Shown here piece by piece: positions 52,919-62,339 of a stretch of 64,000 bases of DNA. Positions within the stretch are counted from its first letter, which is position 1; the number at the start of each line of letters is the position of its first letter. The DNA is from Snodgrassella communis (GTDB lineage Bacteria; Pseudomonadota; Gammaproteobacteria; Burkholderiales; Neisseriaceae). The notes under the pieces were generated by a model. The model was not told where the DNA came from. It made no database searches and saw only the letters and a program-made list of their open reading frames with translations. The stretch lies in contig NZ_CAJZCD010000006.1 of NCBI RefSeq assembly GCF_914768045.1, positions 62,001 to 126,000 of the forward strand. The letters are read 5' to 3'. Position numbers and translations under genes: made by a program.

Positions 52919-54313
52919 ATGGCCGACAATTCCTCTGTTCGTATACAAAATGAACACTCTGATCTGGTCTATGGTCTGGAGGAAAAACCTCCTGTTTTTA
53001 ATGGTTTGCTCAGTGCATTAACCCATTTACTTGCTCTTTTTGTGCCAATGGTGGCACCTGCTCTGGTGGTTGGCGGTGCTTTAAAACTGCCAGCAGACAT
53101 GACTGCTTATTTAGTGTCTATGTCCATGGTTGCCTCAGGTGTAGGGACGTATATTCAGGTACACCGATTTGGTGTGATTGGTTCGGGGCTGTTATCAATT
53201 CAATCAGTTAATTTTTCTTTTGTTACCGTGATGATTGCGCTTGGGTTGGGCATGAAAGAAAACGGGATGAACGAAAATACCATGATTTCTACTTTGCTGG
53301 GCGTCTCTTTTGTAGGCGCCTTTTTAGTAATTGGCGCATCATGGTTATTGCCTTTTCTGAAAAAAATCATTACGCCGACAGTAAGCGGAGTGGTGGTTCT
53401 GATGATAGGTCTGAGCCTGATTCATGTTGGCATTACCGATTTTGGCGGTGGTCTTTCAGCCAAGGCTAATCATACTTTCGGGTCATGGTCGAATCTGGCA
53501 CTGTCTACATTTGTGCTATTCACTGTACTGCTATTTAATTGCTTCAAGAATGCATGGTGGCGTATGGCTGGTATTGCAGTGGGGTTGATATCCGGTTATG
53601 TAATTGCCATATTTATGGGAATTGTTGATTTTTCCAATCTGCATGACTTGCCTCTGATTACCATTCCGATCCCATTTAAGTATGGTTTTGCTTTTGACTG
53701 GCATGCATTCATGGTAGCCAGTACAATTTATTTATTAAGTGTATTTGAGGCAGTTGGAGATTTAACTGCTACAGCCATGATTTCCAATCAGCCGGTAGAC
53801 GGACCATCGTACACAAGTCGTCTGCGTGGTGGGGTAATGGCTGATGGTCTGGTTTCAGTGATTGCTACTGCTCTGGGTTCTTTGCCATTAACTACATTTG
53901 CTCAGAATAATGGTGTGATTCAGATGACTGGTGTTGCTTCACGACATGTTGGCAAATATATTGCAGTAATTCTGGTTATACTCGGATTATTTCCCTGGGT
54001 AGGTGCCGTTTTCGCCACGATTCCCAGTCCGGTTCTCGGCGGCGCGATGGTAGTTATGTTTGGTCTGATTGTGACTGCCGGGATACGGATTATTATCACT
54101 GCCGGGATTCGTCGCCGTGAAGCAGTTATCTGTGCTACATCACTGGGTCTTGGATTAGGAGTAGCATTTGAACCGGAAGTTTTTGCTCAGCTGCCCATTC
54201 TGTTTCAGAATCCGATCTGTATGGGCGGAATTGTGGCAATTATTTTGAATCTGTTGTTACCACACGATAAAAGCGAACCTGCGGTATATTTAAGCGATGA
54301 TATTCCGCATTAA
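52919..54313 (+). CDS. Xanthine-type nucleobase permease (NCS2 family)
   Basis: This 464-residue membrane protein has about 14 helices and the NCS2 signatures GSGLLSIQSVNFSFVTVMIA near residue 88 and the FEAVGDLTATAMISNQPV segment with the substrate-binding Glu. The TFAQNNGVIQMTGVASRHVG stretch places it closest to XanP/XanQ-type xanthine-proton symporters rather than uracil carriers. The start at 52919 has AGGAAGGA upstream. Gene stands alone, divergent from dapA. Confidence 0.85.
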   Translation: MADNSSVRIQNEHSDLVYGLEEKPPVFNGLLSALTHLLALFVPMVAPALVVGGALKLPADMTAYLVSMSMVASGVGTYIQVHRFGVIGSGLLSIQSVNFSFVTVMIALGLGMKENGMNENTMISTLLGVSFVGAFLVIGASWLLPFLKKIITPTVSGVVVLMIGLSLIHVGITDFGGGLSAKANHTFGSWSNLALSTFVLFTVLLFNCFKNAWWRMAGIAVGLISGYVIAIFMGIVDFSNLHDLPLITIPIPFKYGFAFDWHAFMVASTIYLLSVFEAVGDLTATAMISNQPVDGPSYTSRLRGGVMADGLVSVIATALGSLPLTTFAQNNGVIQMTGVASRHVGKYIAVILVILGLFPWVGAVFATIPSPVLGGAMVVMFGLIVTAGIRIIITAGIRRREAVICATSLGLGLGVAFEPEVFAQLPILFQNPICMGGIVAIILNLLLPHDKSEPAVYLSDDIPH

Positions 54314-54362
54314 TTGATATGTGCTAAAAAGGCTGTCTAAATTTTTTGACAGTCATATACAT

Positions 54363-54416
54363 TAGTCCTGTGCTTAATTTCGTAATCAATTGATTATAAA
54401 ATTAAGCACAGGACTA
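54363..54416. repeat. 54-bp near-perfect palindrome
   Basis: Arms of 18 bases (54363-54380 and 54399-54416) are exact reverse complements, and the inner 14 bases (54383-54396) are themselves a perfect palindrome; only two central-flanking positions break the symmetry. It lies between the permease gene and the convergent drug exporter and has only short T tracts, so it is more than an ordinary terminator. Confidence 0.85.
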
Positions 54417-54569
54417 TTTTTATGTTTGCAAGGGATCTCATTAATTTGCTTGAGACTGTATTTTAGTAAAACTAGATATGAATAATTCTGTCTTGTTTTC
54501 TAGAATAGCTGGGTAAAACTGCGTATCTGTTGTTAATTATTGAATAATAAAAAATTTATATAATAGTAT

Positions 54570-55970
54570 TTATTTTTTCCTTGTGAGCAGATTTTCACCA
54601 TCCATCGCGTGTAAACGTGCAAATATCCAGCTTGAAAGCATGGTAAATATGCCTAGAATAATAAAGGTGATGCGAAAGGCTGAGGTGATATTGTGATTGA
54701 TAAAGTTGGAATGACTGAAACTTTGTAACAGTAATGCTCCAATAGCAATGCCAAAGCTCAGTGCTAGCTGCTGGTTAACTGCCATCAGACTGGTACCACT
54801 GCTAACTTGATTGGGACGTAAATCAGCCAGTGTAATGGTATTCATACCGGTAAATTGTAATGAGTTACATGCACCAAGAATGCACAAATGCAATAGAATC
54901 AGCCATTGTGGCGTATTGGCGCTGATAAGCGCCAGTGACATCATCAATATGCCAATAATACGAGTGTTCCAGGCCAGTATATTGCGATAGCCGAAGTGAT
55001 TCATTAATGGCTTCAAAAATGGTTTGGCAAATATTGCAGCAAGAGCCAGTGGCATCAATAGCCAGCCTGAGTTGACTGCATCATAGTTAAAGGCAACCTG
55101 AAATAATAACGGTAATAATAGTGGTAAAGCACTCATTCCCAGACGGCTAACTAAGTTACCAGCCAGCCCCAGACGAAAGGTACGTACCAGAATTAAATGA
55201 GGGGGATATAGTGCACGATTATTCTGGCGCGCGTGTGCTACATAGGCGATTAGTGCGCCGATACCTGCAATAGCCATCATGCAACCAAAAAGTACATTAT
55301 TTGCATGTGACATAGTTTCAAAGGTCAGAGTCATGCAAAAAGCAGAGGCTGAAAACAGAAAGAAACCTAATCCATCAAAATAATTGTTGGACGAATGATT
55401 AAAATCGGGCATGATGTACCAAGTAGCCAGCAATCCAAGCAGCCCTATGGGTACGTTTAGCAGAAAAATCCAGTGCCAACTAGTGTATTCGACAAGATAA
55501 CCGCCAATAATCGGCCCGAGTACCGGTCCAATAAGGGCGGGCATAATGGCATAATTCATAACTGTTATCAGTTTGGAGCGCTCGTAAGCCTGCATCATGG
55601 TTAAACGGGCTACCGGTGTCAGCATGGCTCCACCCAATCCCTGAATAATTCTGGCCAGTACTAAGAGAGTTAGATTATTACTGGCTGCACACAAGACAGA
55701 TCCAATAATAAATATAATCATAGAGCCCATAAAAAGTTTACGTGTACCTAATTTGTCGGATAGAAAACCAGATAAAGGCATCATGATGGCTAATGTGAGT
55801 GCATACGCAATAATAGCCGATTGCATGTTCAATGGTGATTGTCCTAAATCAGCGGCCATTGAGGGCAGGGCTGTATTCAGAATTGTTGCATCCAGTTGCT
55901 GCATAAAGATGGCTATTGCCAATAATATGGGCAGAAAGCGTGATGGTTTATTGTTATGAGCGGTAGCCAT
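54570..55970 (-). CDS. Multidrug efflux MFS transporter, DHA2 family (MdtD-like)
   Basis: This 466-residue protein has about 14 helices. The family motifs are FMQQLDATILNTALPSMAADL, the loop GFLSDKLGTRKLF between helices 2 and 3, and motif C-like GPVLGPIIGGYLVEYTSWHW in helix 5. It is closest to MdtD and EmrB-type proton antiporters. No linked membrane-fusion gene or regulator is seen. It likely exports toxic compounds, but the substrate cannot be stated. Confidence 0.86.
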   Translation of the reverse strand: MATAHNNKPSRFLPILLAIAIFMQQLDATILNTALPSMAADLGQSPLNMQSAIIAYALTLAIMMPLSGFLSDKLGTRKLFMGSMIIFIIGSVLCAASNNLTLLVLARIIQGLGGAMLTPVARLTMMQAYERSKLITVMNYAIMPALIGPVLGPIIGGYLVEYTSWHWIFLLNVPIGLLGLLATWYIMPDFNHSSNNYFDGLGFFLFSASAFCMTLTFETMSHANNVLFGCMMAIAGIGALIAYVAHARQNNRALYPPHLILVRTFRLGLAGNLVSRLGMSALPLLLPLLFQVAFNYDAVNSGWLLMPLALAAIFAKPFLKPLMNHFGYRNILAWNTRIIGILMMSLALISANTPQWLILLHLCILGACNSLQFTGMNTITLADLRPNQVSSGTSLMAVNQQLALSFGIAIGALLLQSFSHSNFINHNITSAFRITFIILGIFTMLSSWIFARLHAMDGENLLTRKK

Positions 55971-56403
55971 AATTGCTATTTATTGATGGTGGTTTTTTCA
56001 TTATAGCAGAATGATGTAGTGCTTTGATCTGTTAACAGAAATACGTAAGTCGTGACAAGTGTATGTATAATTTATAAGTCAGCAATAATAAATATAACTG
56101 ATTTTTAATGGTGGTTAAATGCGCTTTTTTTAAGAAATCAAATTTTAGAAGTTAAGCACTTTATCTATGTTGAGAGATGGTTAATGTTTTTACTCTAACT
56201 GTTTAAATTTATAAAGAGTTTTTTGTTTCAAATAAAATAGCTTTATCTCATGCATAAAATCAATTGAAAAATATCAATATCAAAATGAAATATATAATAT
56301 TTCACTACATGGCCAGATTTTATAGATTTATTGAAGCCATATCTTTAATTCTGCTGTTCTGCAGCGAATAAAAATCTTTTGACTTGTTTTATCTGGTGAA
56401 CAG
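55971..56403. other. AT-rich intergenic region
   Basis: No gene or recognisable RNA. It contains the promoter of the MFS gene at its left end. Confidence 0.5.
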
Positions 56404-56446
56404 ATAAAACAACCCGTGTTATCTTTAATTGGGATAACACGGGTTG
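56404..56446 (-). terminator. Terminator after the PhnD-like gene
   Basis: A perfect 14-bp stem (56410-56423 with 56433-56446) with a T4 tract on the minus strand, 17 bases past the gene stop. Confidence 0.85.
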
Positions 56447-56462
56447 ATATGGGCTAGGGAAA

Positions 56463-57209
56463 TTACATTCGCATTGTATCTACAACGTCAATCATAAATT
56501 CCATATCTTCTACTGACAATTCAGCAAAGCCTTCTGGAAGGTTTAAAGCTTTTACAATACCAGCCCCATCAGGATTATCTGCCATTTTACACAGTATTTC
56601 TCTCAGTGGCTCAGCCTGTGCAGCTGCATCCGGATGATATAACATGACATGGGATACTTCGTTAATCCGGCTTTTCAGTAAAACTTTCAACTGATTTTTA
56701 GTAACTGAGTTGAAGCTATCATATACATCCGCCTGAACTATCCCAACCTGAGCCTGATGGCGTATTACGCTAGAAGCTACCATGAGAAAGTTATCTTTGC
56801 GCTTGATAACCATTTCATCATCACTCAGATTGGCTGGTTCTAACAGGCGTAAACCGATAAAATTTGCATCTTCATTGTGTGAAAGTGCTAATTCCACATT
56901 GCCATTCAAATCTTCAATGGCATTGATATCAGAATCAGCAGCCGTAACAATAACGATCTCATCTGATTTATTTTTTGGTTTTACCAGTGGTAAATATCCC
57001 TGTTCGCGAACGTAATTACCGGCTGAAAAGGGGTTAACGAAAAGCATAGATACTTTTTCTTTTTCTTGCAGCGCGGTTACTTCATCGAATGAAGGAGGCA
57101 TAAGCAAGGAAATATTCTGGTCACTTTGCTTTTGCAGGTAGTTGTTGAGCAAATACCAAGTGCTGAACTGATCAGGTAAATAATCGGGTACAACCATTAA
57201 ACTCAGCAT
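56463..57209 (-). CDS. Cytosolic PhnD-like substrate-binding protein
   Basis: This 248-residue protein resembles the phosphate/phosphonate-binding (PhnD-like, PBP2) fold: MLSLMVVPDYLPDQFSTWYL, VSMLFVNPFSAGNYVREQGYLPLV, EIVIVTAADSDINAIEDLNG and SHVMLYHPDAAAQ. It has no signal peptide and no ABC transporter partners, so it should sit in the cytoplasm as a sensor or scaffold, not as a transporter part. A strong AGGAAGGA precedes the ATG at 57209, one base after the stop of the PAS gene. It may bind a small anion or adopt the fold for protein interaction. Confidence 0.75.
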   Translation of the reverse strand: MLSLMVVPDYLPDQFSTWYLLNNYLQKQSDQNISLLMPPSFDEVTALQEKEKVSMLFVNPFSAGNYVREQGYLPLVKPKNKSDEIVIVTAADSDINAIEDLNGNVELALSHNEDANFIGLRLLEPANLSDDEMVIKRKDNFLMVASSVIRHQAQVGIVQADVYDSFNSVTKNQLKVLLKSRINEVSHVMLYHPDAAAQAEPLREILCKMADNPDGAGIVKALNLPEGFAELSVEDMEFMIDVVDTMRM

Positions 57210-57210
57210 A

Positions 57211-57714
57211 TTATTTTCCTTCCTGTTCATTTTTCAACATTTCTGCATACAAGGCAGACATTTCGTTAATCCGTTCACGGCTTGGTTTGCGGCGGATTGA
57301 ACTGTAGCCAATTACTTTTCCTTGACGTAAATTGGGAATTACAGTAGCATATACCCAATAGTGACCGCCGTCTTTACGCAGATTCTTCACATAACCATAC
57401 CAGCGTTCGCCCCTTTGTAAAGTAGCCCACATGTCGGCAAAAGGCGCTTTAGGCATTTCGGGATGACGTAACAGGCAATGTGGTGCACCAATGATTTCAT
57501 CGCGGGTCCAACCGCTGATATCAACAAACACATCATTTGCATGAGTGATAATACCATCAAGATCTGTACGGGATACAATCAGAGCACCATCCGGATAAGG
57601 AAATTCCTGATTGGTGACGTATACGGTTGATTCCCCATCCTGTTGATAATGTTTAACTTTATGCTCAGAAAATTCGCTCTCTGGTTTTGGCTGAATCCAA
57701 CGACTCATATCCAT
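57211..57714 (-). CDS. Stand-alone Aer-type PAS domain protein
   Basis: This 167-residue soluble protein is almost entirely a PAS domain (about residues 40-142) very like the FAD-binding PAS of the aerotaxis receptor Aer: TDLDGIITHANDVFVDISG, the RHPEMPKAPFADMWATLQRG stretch, and WYGYVKNLRKDGGHYWVYA. The transmembrane, HAMP and methyl-accepting domains of Aer are absent, and the C-terminus ends in a short helix. It may sense redox or oxygen state through bound flavin. An AAGGA lies eight bases before the ATG. It is tightly coupled to the PhnD-like gene. Confidence 0.88.
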   Translation of the reverse strand: MDMSRWIQPKPESEFSEHKVKHYQQDGESTVYVTNQEFPYPDGALIVSRTDLDGIITHANDVFVDISGWTRDEIIGAPHCLLRHPEMPKAPFADMWATLQRGERWYGYVKNLRKDGGHYWVYATVIPNLRQGKVIGYSSIRRKPSRERINEMSALYAEMLKNEQEGK

Positions 57715-58169
57715 ATTATTTGTCCTTCAATTTCGGTTTAATCTCATAAAGGATGAGTGTATTTAACGAGATATATTTCAGAGTGTTATTGTAAAAGTAC
57801 GGCAGTCTAACTTATTCTTGGTCTTATATATTAATTGGTACTACAAACATTCTGAATGTGCACATAATTGGGATAAAGCAATAATTATCCACTATATAGC
57901 AGCGCGATGTTTTAACTTACTAACTTGTATAAACATTTAAACGCCCTTTCATGCAATTAGGTCAATTTTTGTTTGTTTCAAGCTAGTCTGACATAGATCC
58001 AGCCAGATTTTTAGAAGGAATCTGGATTAGCGGCAATACTGGATATTCTGATTAGATCTATTCAATATTGTGCACTATTTGTAAAAATGTCAATAAAACA
58101 AGTAATTACAAATTTTCATGATCGGAGGTTTAAATGGTATAGCACATTTCCGATCAAGTAAACTGATTA
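57715..58169. other. Spacer between the PAS gene and the roadblock gene
   Basis: About 455 bases without a gene. A hairpin (TGATCGGA at 58119-58126 with TCCGATCA at 58149-58156) lies just after the roadblock gene and may act as its terminator, so the roadblock gene and the PAS-PhnD pair may be separate transcripts. Confidence 0.5.
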
Positions 58170-58532
58170 TTACTCAAAGTGGTCGGCCAGCTCTTTCAAG
58201 GCTCGTTTGGCTTCAAACAGAATCAAACCTAATTTGGCTTCATGAGTAGTGGTAATGGTTAATAAGATGGCTTCAGATGCTTGAAACAATAACATATATC
58301 CTTTGTCGGTATGAATGATGGTGTTATCCAGAGTACCTTTCAGGACTTCTTTTGCAGAACGGTTACCCAAAGACAGTAATGCAGCAGCCATTGCACCAAT
58401 ACGGTCTTCATCCATACCGCTTTGTAATGCAGAAGCAATTGGCAAACCATCTGTTGAAATAACAGCTGAAGAAGTAATGTCAGGAGTGCTGTTCAGATTT
58501 TTCAACACGCTTTCGATAAAATCATATTTCAT
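58170..58532 (-). CDS. Roadblock/LC7 domain protein
   Basis: This 120-residue protein has a roadblock/LC7 fold: MKYDFIESVLKNLNSTPDI, then AVISTDGLPIASALQSGMDE, AALLSLGNRSAKEVL and ILLTITTTHEAKLGLILFEAKRA. Bacterial members such as MglB act on small Ras-like GTPases that control polarity and pilus-based movement, while others bind different partners. No GTPase gene lies in this window. The start at 58532 has AGAGGAA upstream. Confidence 0.85.
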   Translation of the reverse strand: MKYDFIESVLKNLNSTPDITSSAVISTDGLPIASALQSGMDEDRIGAMAAALLSLGNRSAKEVLKGTLDNTIIHTDKGYMLLFQASEAILLTITTTHEAKLGLILFEAKRALKELADHFE

Positions 58533-58792
58533 GAAAATTCCTCTAAAAATTGACTGTAACCGTAACAATTATAGAGATTGGTAAGTTTTTTTGCAAAAAA
58601 TGTTATTAAATTTTATTAATTATCTTTATTAAAAATTTTTATATTATTTACAATATCTTATTTTTATTGACTTATTTCTGTTACGTTTGGGTGCCATCTT
58701 TAGAGTTGTCATGCAAATTTTATGCATAAAATTACATTATAACATTTTGAAAAACCTATTATGACGAATATAGTTACACTATCAGTGAAATT

Positions 58793-58806
58793 TTGATATT
58801 AATCAA
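58793..58806. promoter_or_regulatory. Perfect FNR/ANR-type palindrome
   Basis: TTGAT, four bases (ATTA), ATCAA: all ten conserved positions of the FNR/CRP-like consensus match. It lies about 260 bases upstream of the roadblock start, the only gene start nearby, so it may control that gene according to oxygen. Confidence 0.6.
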
Positions 58807-59096
58807 ATTATGTGTCTAATCTGAAGATAACTAACTGTCTGGATTGAGGTTTAAAATCCGGGTTGGTATTTGTAAGGTTGATTGAATCAAAATTTTGTAT
58901 TCGGAAGTTTTGACGATTATTAATTTACAATAACGTATAAATTCGAGGCAACATTAATTTGTATCTGGGCGCACTTTGGTGAATTGGGCTGATAGTTGAT
59001 TTGGTGATCCAGAAAATTGTGAGTAAAAGGAAATATTTTTATCTGCTCAAAGAGGGTTAAGGCTAAAGAAAATGGAGTTGAAACCAGATAATTAAG

Positions 59097-59124
59097 ACAG
59101 GTTGTTAATTAGATAACAACCTGT
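59097..59124 (-). terminator. Hairpin after parE
   Basis: An 11-bp perfect stem (59097-59107 with 59114-59124) with a six-base loop, but only a weak T-rich tail on the minus strand. Confidence 0.5.
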
Positions 59125-59213
59125 AGTGAATAAACAATTGTCTTGTAGGCTAATACAGTACCTAAAGCGGATTTTAGGGTATTAATGGAGCATTTATGTG
59201 ATTGGTATTTGGA

Positions 59214-61217
59214 TCAAATATCTGCTTCTACTTTATCACCTTCAGCCTCCATCCAGACGCGTCGTGAGGCTGCTTCTCCTTTACCCATTAGTTTGATGAA
59301 TATATTCTGGGTATCGTTGTTGTCCTGATCCGGAATGTGGACTTGTAGCAGACAGCGGGTATCCGGATTCATGGTGGTATCTTTAAGCTGATCTGGATTC
59401 ATTTCACCTAGACCTTTGAACCGGCTGATAGTGTATGCACTTTCTTTTATTTTTTCCAGTTGTAGTCGTTTTAGAATGCTATCAAGCTCTGCCTGATCCT
59501 GAGCATAGATTTTTCGTGCGGGTTTGGTTTTTCCTTGAGCATTAATATCTACGCGAAATAAGGGTGGCTGAGCGACATAGATGTGACCGGCCTCAATCAG
59601 TTTTGGGAAATGAGTGTAGAAAAGAGTAAGTAACAGTACCTGTATATGGGCGCCATCTACATCTGCATCAGATAATATTGCAATCTTGCCGTAACGAAGA
59701 CCGGATAAATCAGGAGTGTCATTTTTTCCATGTGGATCAACGCCAATAGCTACTGAAATATCGTGAATTTCAGCATTGCTAAATAATTGATCACGATGGA
59801 CTTCGAAGCTGTTTAAGACTTTACCGCGTAAGGGGAGGATGGCCTGCGTATTTTTATCACGTGCTAGTTTGGCTGAGCCACCGGCAGAATCGCCCTCGAC
59901 CAGAAAAAGTTCGTTTTCGCGAATATCTTCACTTTCGCAATCGGTGAGTTTGCCCGGTAAAACTGCTACGCCTGAACCTTTTTTCTTTTCTATTTTTTTG
60001 GCTGAACGCATACGTGCCTGAGCCTGATGAATGGCTAGTTCAGCAATTTTTTTACCGGTATCGATATTTTGGTTTAACCATAACTCTAATGGATCACTAC
60101 AAATGGTATCAACCAGTTTTTTGGCATCGCGGCTGGTCAGTTCGTCTTTTGTCTGTCCTTGAAACTGCGGATCCAGTAGTCGGGCTGAAAGAACAAAGGC
60201 TACTCGCGAAAAAACATCGTCCGGCTGTAATTTTACGCCACGCGGAAGCAGATTGTGGTGGCTAATAAAATTGGTTACAGCGTGGTAAACAGCCTGTTTT
60301 AGTCCTTTTTCGTGAGTACCACCGTTTGCGGTGGGAATCAGGTTTACATAACTTTCACTTGGCGCGTGACCTTCTTCTACCCAAGTTAGTGCATAGCCAG
60401 CACCTTCGCCCGGATTGAATTCGGTTTCATGATTAGTATTTAGATAGTTTTCGCTAGCAAAAATCGGGGTTACGGTTGAGGTATCACCCAATAAATCCAG
60501 TAAATAGCTTTTCAGCCCATTTGGGTAATGCCAGTTTTGGGTTTGTGCTTCATCACTATTGTTGAGATAACGGGTGATGGTAACATTGACTCCTGGCAAT
60601 AAAACAGCTTTAGCACGTAACGAGCGTTCAAGTTCGGCCAGATTGCAATGCGGGTTATCAAAGTACTTTCCATTTGGCCAGACACGAACTTCTGTGCCAC
60701 TGTCTTTGCTGGCACATTTGCCAATTACTGATAGTGGTTGGATAACGTCGCCATCTGCAAAAACGATATGATAAATTTTTCCGGTTCTTTTAACGGTAAC
60801 TTCCAGACGTGAAGACAGTGCATTGGTTACGGAAACCCCGACACCATGCAGACCACCTGAAAAGGCATAGGCACCATCACCGCTTTTTTTGTTAAATTTG
60901 CCACCGGCATGAAGTTGGGTGAATACTAATTCAACGACGGGGACATGTTCGGTTGGGTGTAGTCCCGTAGGAATGCCACGGCCGTTGTCTCTGATGGTAA
61001 CAGAACCATCCTGATTTAAGGTGACATCAATATTCTGTGCATAGCCGCCCAGTGCTTCATCAGCAGCATTATCAATAACTTCCTGAATAATATGGGTAGG
61101 ACTGTCCGTTCTGGTGTACATCCCTGGGCGTTCTTTGACTGGTGCTAGACCTTTGAGAACAGTAACGCTGGATTCATCATAAGTTATGGATTTGCTCATA
61201 GTTTTATTTTTAGACAT
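59214..61217 (-). CDS. parE: DNA topoisomerase IV subunit B
   Basis: This 667-residue ATPase subunit decatenates daughter chromosomes with ParC. It has the GHKL nucleotide-binding motifs (IIQEVIDNAADEALGGYA, DNGRGIP, GGLHGVGVSVTNAL), the GyrB transducer domain, and the Toprim segment ELFLVEGDSAGGSAKLARDK plus ILSDADVDGAHI. Length fits ParE (about 630-660), shorter than GyrB, and no GyrB insertion is present. A second in-frame ATG at 61199 is an equally possible start. Confidence 0.94.
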   Translation of the reverse strand: MSKNKTMSKSITYDESSVTVLKGLAPVKERPGMYTRTDSPTHIIQEVIDNAADEALGGYAQNIDVTLNQDGSVTIRDNGRGIPTGLHPTEHVPVVELVFTQLHAGGKFNKKSGDGAYAFSGGLHGVGVSVTNALSSRLEVTVKRTGKIYHIVFADGDVIQPLSVIGKCASKDSGTEVRVWPNGKYFDNPHCNLAELERSLRAKAVLLPGVNVTITRYLNNSDEAQTQNWHYPNGLKSYLLDLLGDTSTVTPIFASENYLNTNHETEFNPGEGAGYALTWVEEGHAPSESYVNLIPTANGGTHEKGLKQAVYHAVTNFISHHNLLPRGVKLQPDDVFSRVAFVLSARLLDPQFQGQTKDELTSRDAKKLVDTICSDPLELWLNQNIDTGKKIAELAIHQAQARMRSAKKIEKKKGSGVAVLPGKLTDCESEDIRENELFLVEGDSAGGSAKLARDKNTQAILPLRGKVLNSFEVHRDQLFSNAEIHDISVAIGVDPHGKNDTPDLSGLRYGKIAILSDADVDGAHIQVLLLTLFYTHFPKLIEAGHIYVAQPPLFRVDINAQGKTKPARKIYAQDQAELDSILKRLQLEKIKESAYTISRFKGLGEMNPDQLKDTTMNPDTRCLLQVHIPDQDNNDTQNIFIKLMGKGEAASRRVWMEAEGDKVEADI

Positions 61218-61327
61218 ACATCAAAGACAATATAAAACAAATTACCGTAAAAAGGTTATTTTTTCGGTAATTTGTATCTGTTTTATACTCTGGAAAGGAA
61301 CTACTGTACAGAGTTGATAACTAATGC

Positions 61328-61867
61328 TTACTCAGTCAGTAAATATTTATCATCATGATTCTGGCGGGCTTGAACAAAATCAGTCCAGCTTGGCAGTTCA
61401 TGCAAAAAGCGCGATAGTTCGTGCAGTGCGTTCAGATAGACGCTGCGTTTGAATTCAATCACTTCGTCTACTGGTGCCCAGTACTGGTGCCAGCGCCAAG
61501 CATCAAATTCGGGATGATGAGTGGCGCGCAGATGCACATCAGTTTCTCGTCCTGTTAGGCGTAGCAGATACCATATCTGTTTCTGTCCTTTATAGGAACC
61601 CCGCCATTCGCGCTTAATCCAATGCGTAGGGACATCATAACGCAGCCAGTCACGTGTGCGCCCAATTATCTTGACATGATGTGGCAACAGACCCACTTCT
61701 TCCATCAATTCGCGATACATGGCTGCCTCCGGGCTCTCGCCTGGCTTAATGCCCCCCTGCGGAAACTGCCAGGAGTGTTCGTGTACCCGCTTGCCCCAAA
61801 AAACCTCGTTTCGGTCGTTGGTAATGATTATCCCGACATTGGGGCGATAACCTTCTCTGTCTAACAT
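61328..61867 (-). CDS. rppH: RNA pyrophosphohydrolase
   Basis: This 179-residue Nudix enzyme removes pyrophosphate from mRNA 5' ends to trigger decay. It starts [17 protein letters not shown], with [22 protein letters not shown] leading into the Nudix box and REL MEEVG (residues about 36-58), then [24 protein letters not shown]. Start at 61867; a GTG twelve codons upstream lacks family support. Confidence 0.95.
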   Translation of the reverse strand: MLDREGYRPNVGIIITNDRNEVFWGKRVHEHSWQFPQGGIKPGESPEAAMYRELMEEVGLLPHHVKIIGRTRDWLRYDVPTHWIKREWRGSYKGQKQIWYLLRLTGRETDVHLRATHHPEFDAWRWHQYWAPVDEVIEFKRSVYLNALHELSRFLHELPSWTDFVQARQNHDDKYLLTE

Positions 61868-62123
61868 GGTAGTTCGCCCAATAAATAAATTGGATTTTCG
61901 CACAAATCGGGGTATGAGACCAGTAAGGATTAAATCAGGTGTGCTGCGTCAGCTAAGTTATCTTTTTTGTGGTTATAAATTACTTATAGTTTTGTTTATT
62001 AAAATTAAAAAGATGGGTGCTAATGTGCCCGTTGATGTTTAATTTGATTTGGTGTTTTGAGTATGGTTGAGATGTTTAACTCTTTTAATTCCTAAATTGA
62101 GTGTTAGACAGGGTTTATTTAGC

Positions 62124-62157
62124 AATTAAGCCATATCTATTCAGATATGGCTTAATT
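62124..62157. terminator. Hairpin between the small ORF and rppH
   Basis: A perfect 15-bp stem (62124-62138 with 62143-62157) closing on ATTC, with a T4 tract on the plus strand and a weak one on the minus strand. The gap 61868-62123 otherwise holds only upstream sequence of rppH. Confidence 0.6.
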
Positions 62158-62176
62158 TTGTTTAATCTATTCGGAT

Positions 62177-62317
62177 TTACGAATGAATAGGTTCTAAAGT
62201 GTGAATAGTTTTCTCATTTTCAGGCATTTGCTCTTTACCATTTTCGGGTTGAGCATGCTGATAGAAAGCAGCACGTTTGGCTGCCTGAAAAATCTGTAGT
62301 CTACGACGGTGTTGCAT
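62177..62317 (-). CDS. Small basic protein (46 residues)
   Basis: The frame MQHRRRLQIFQAAKRAAFYQ ... PENGKEQMPENEKTIHTLEP has a very strong ribosome binding site (AAAGGACC) six bases before the ATG. The N-terminal half is basic and helical, the C-terminal half acidic. A hairpin stands directly upstream in the leader and a terminator-like hairpin follows. I do not recognise the family. The in-frame extension to 62365 lacks a ribosome binding site. Confidence 0.6.
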   Translation of the reverse strand: MQHRRRLQIFQAAKRAAFYQHAQPENGKEQMPENEKTIHTLEPIHS

Positions 62318-62339
62318 AATTAGGTCCTTTCTCGCTTGT

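Larger units (their letters stand above)
58533..59213. other. AT-rich region upstream of the roadblock gene
   Basis: About 680 bases without a gene. It carries a perfect FNR-type palindrome and, near its right end, a hairpin after parE. Confidence 0.5.
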
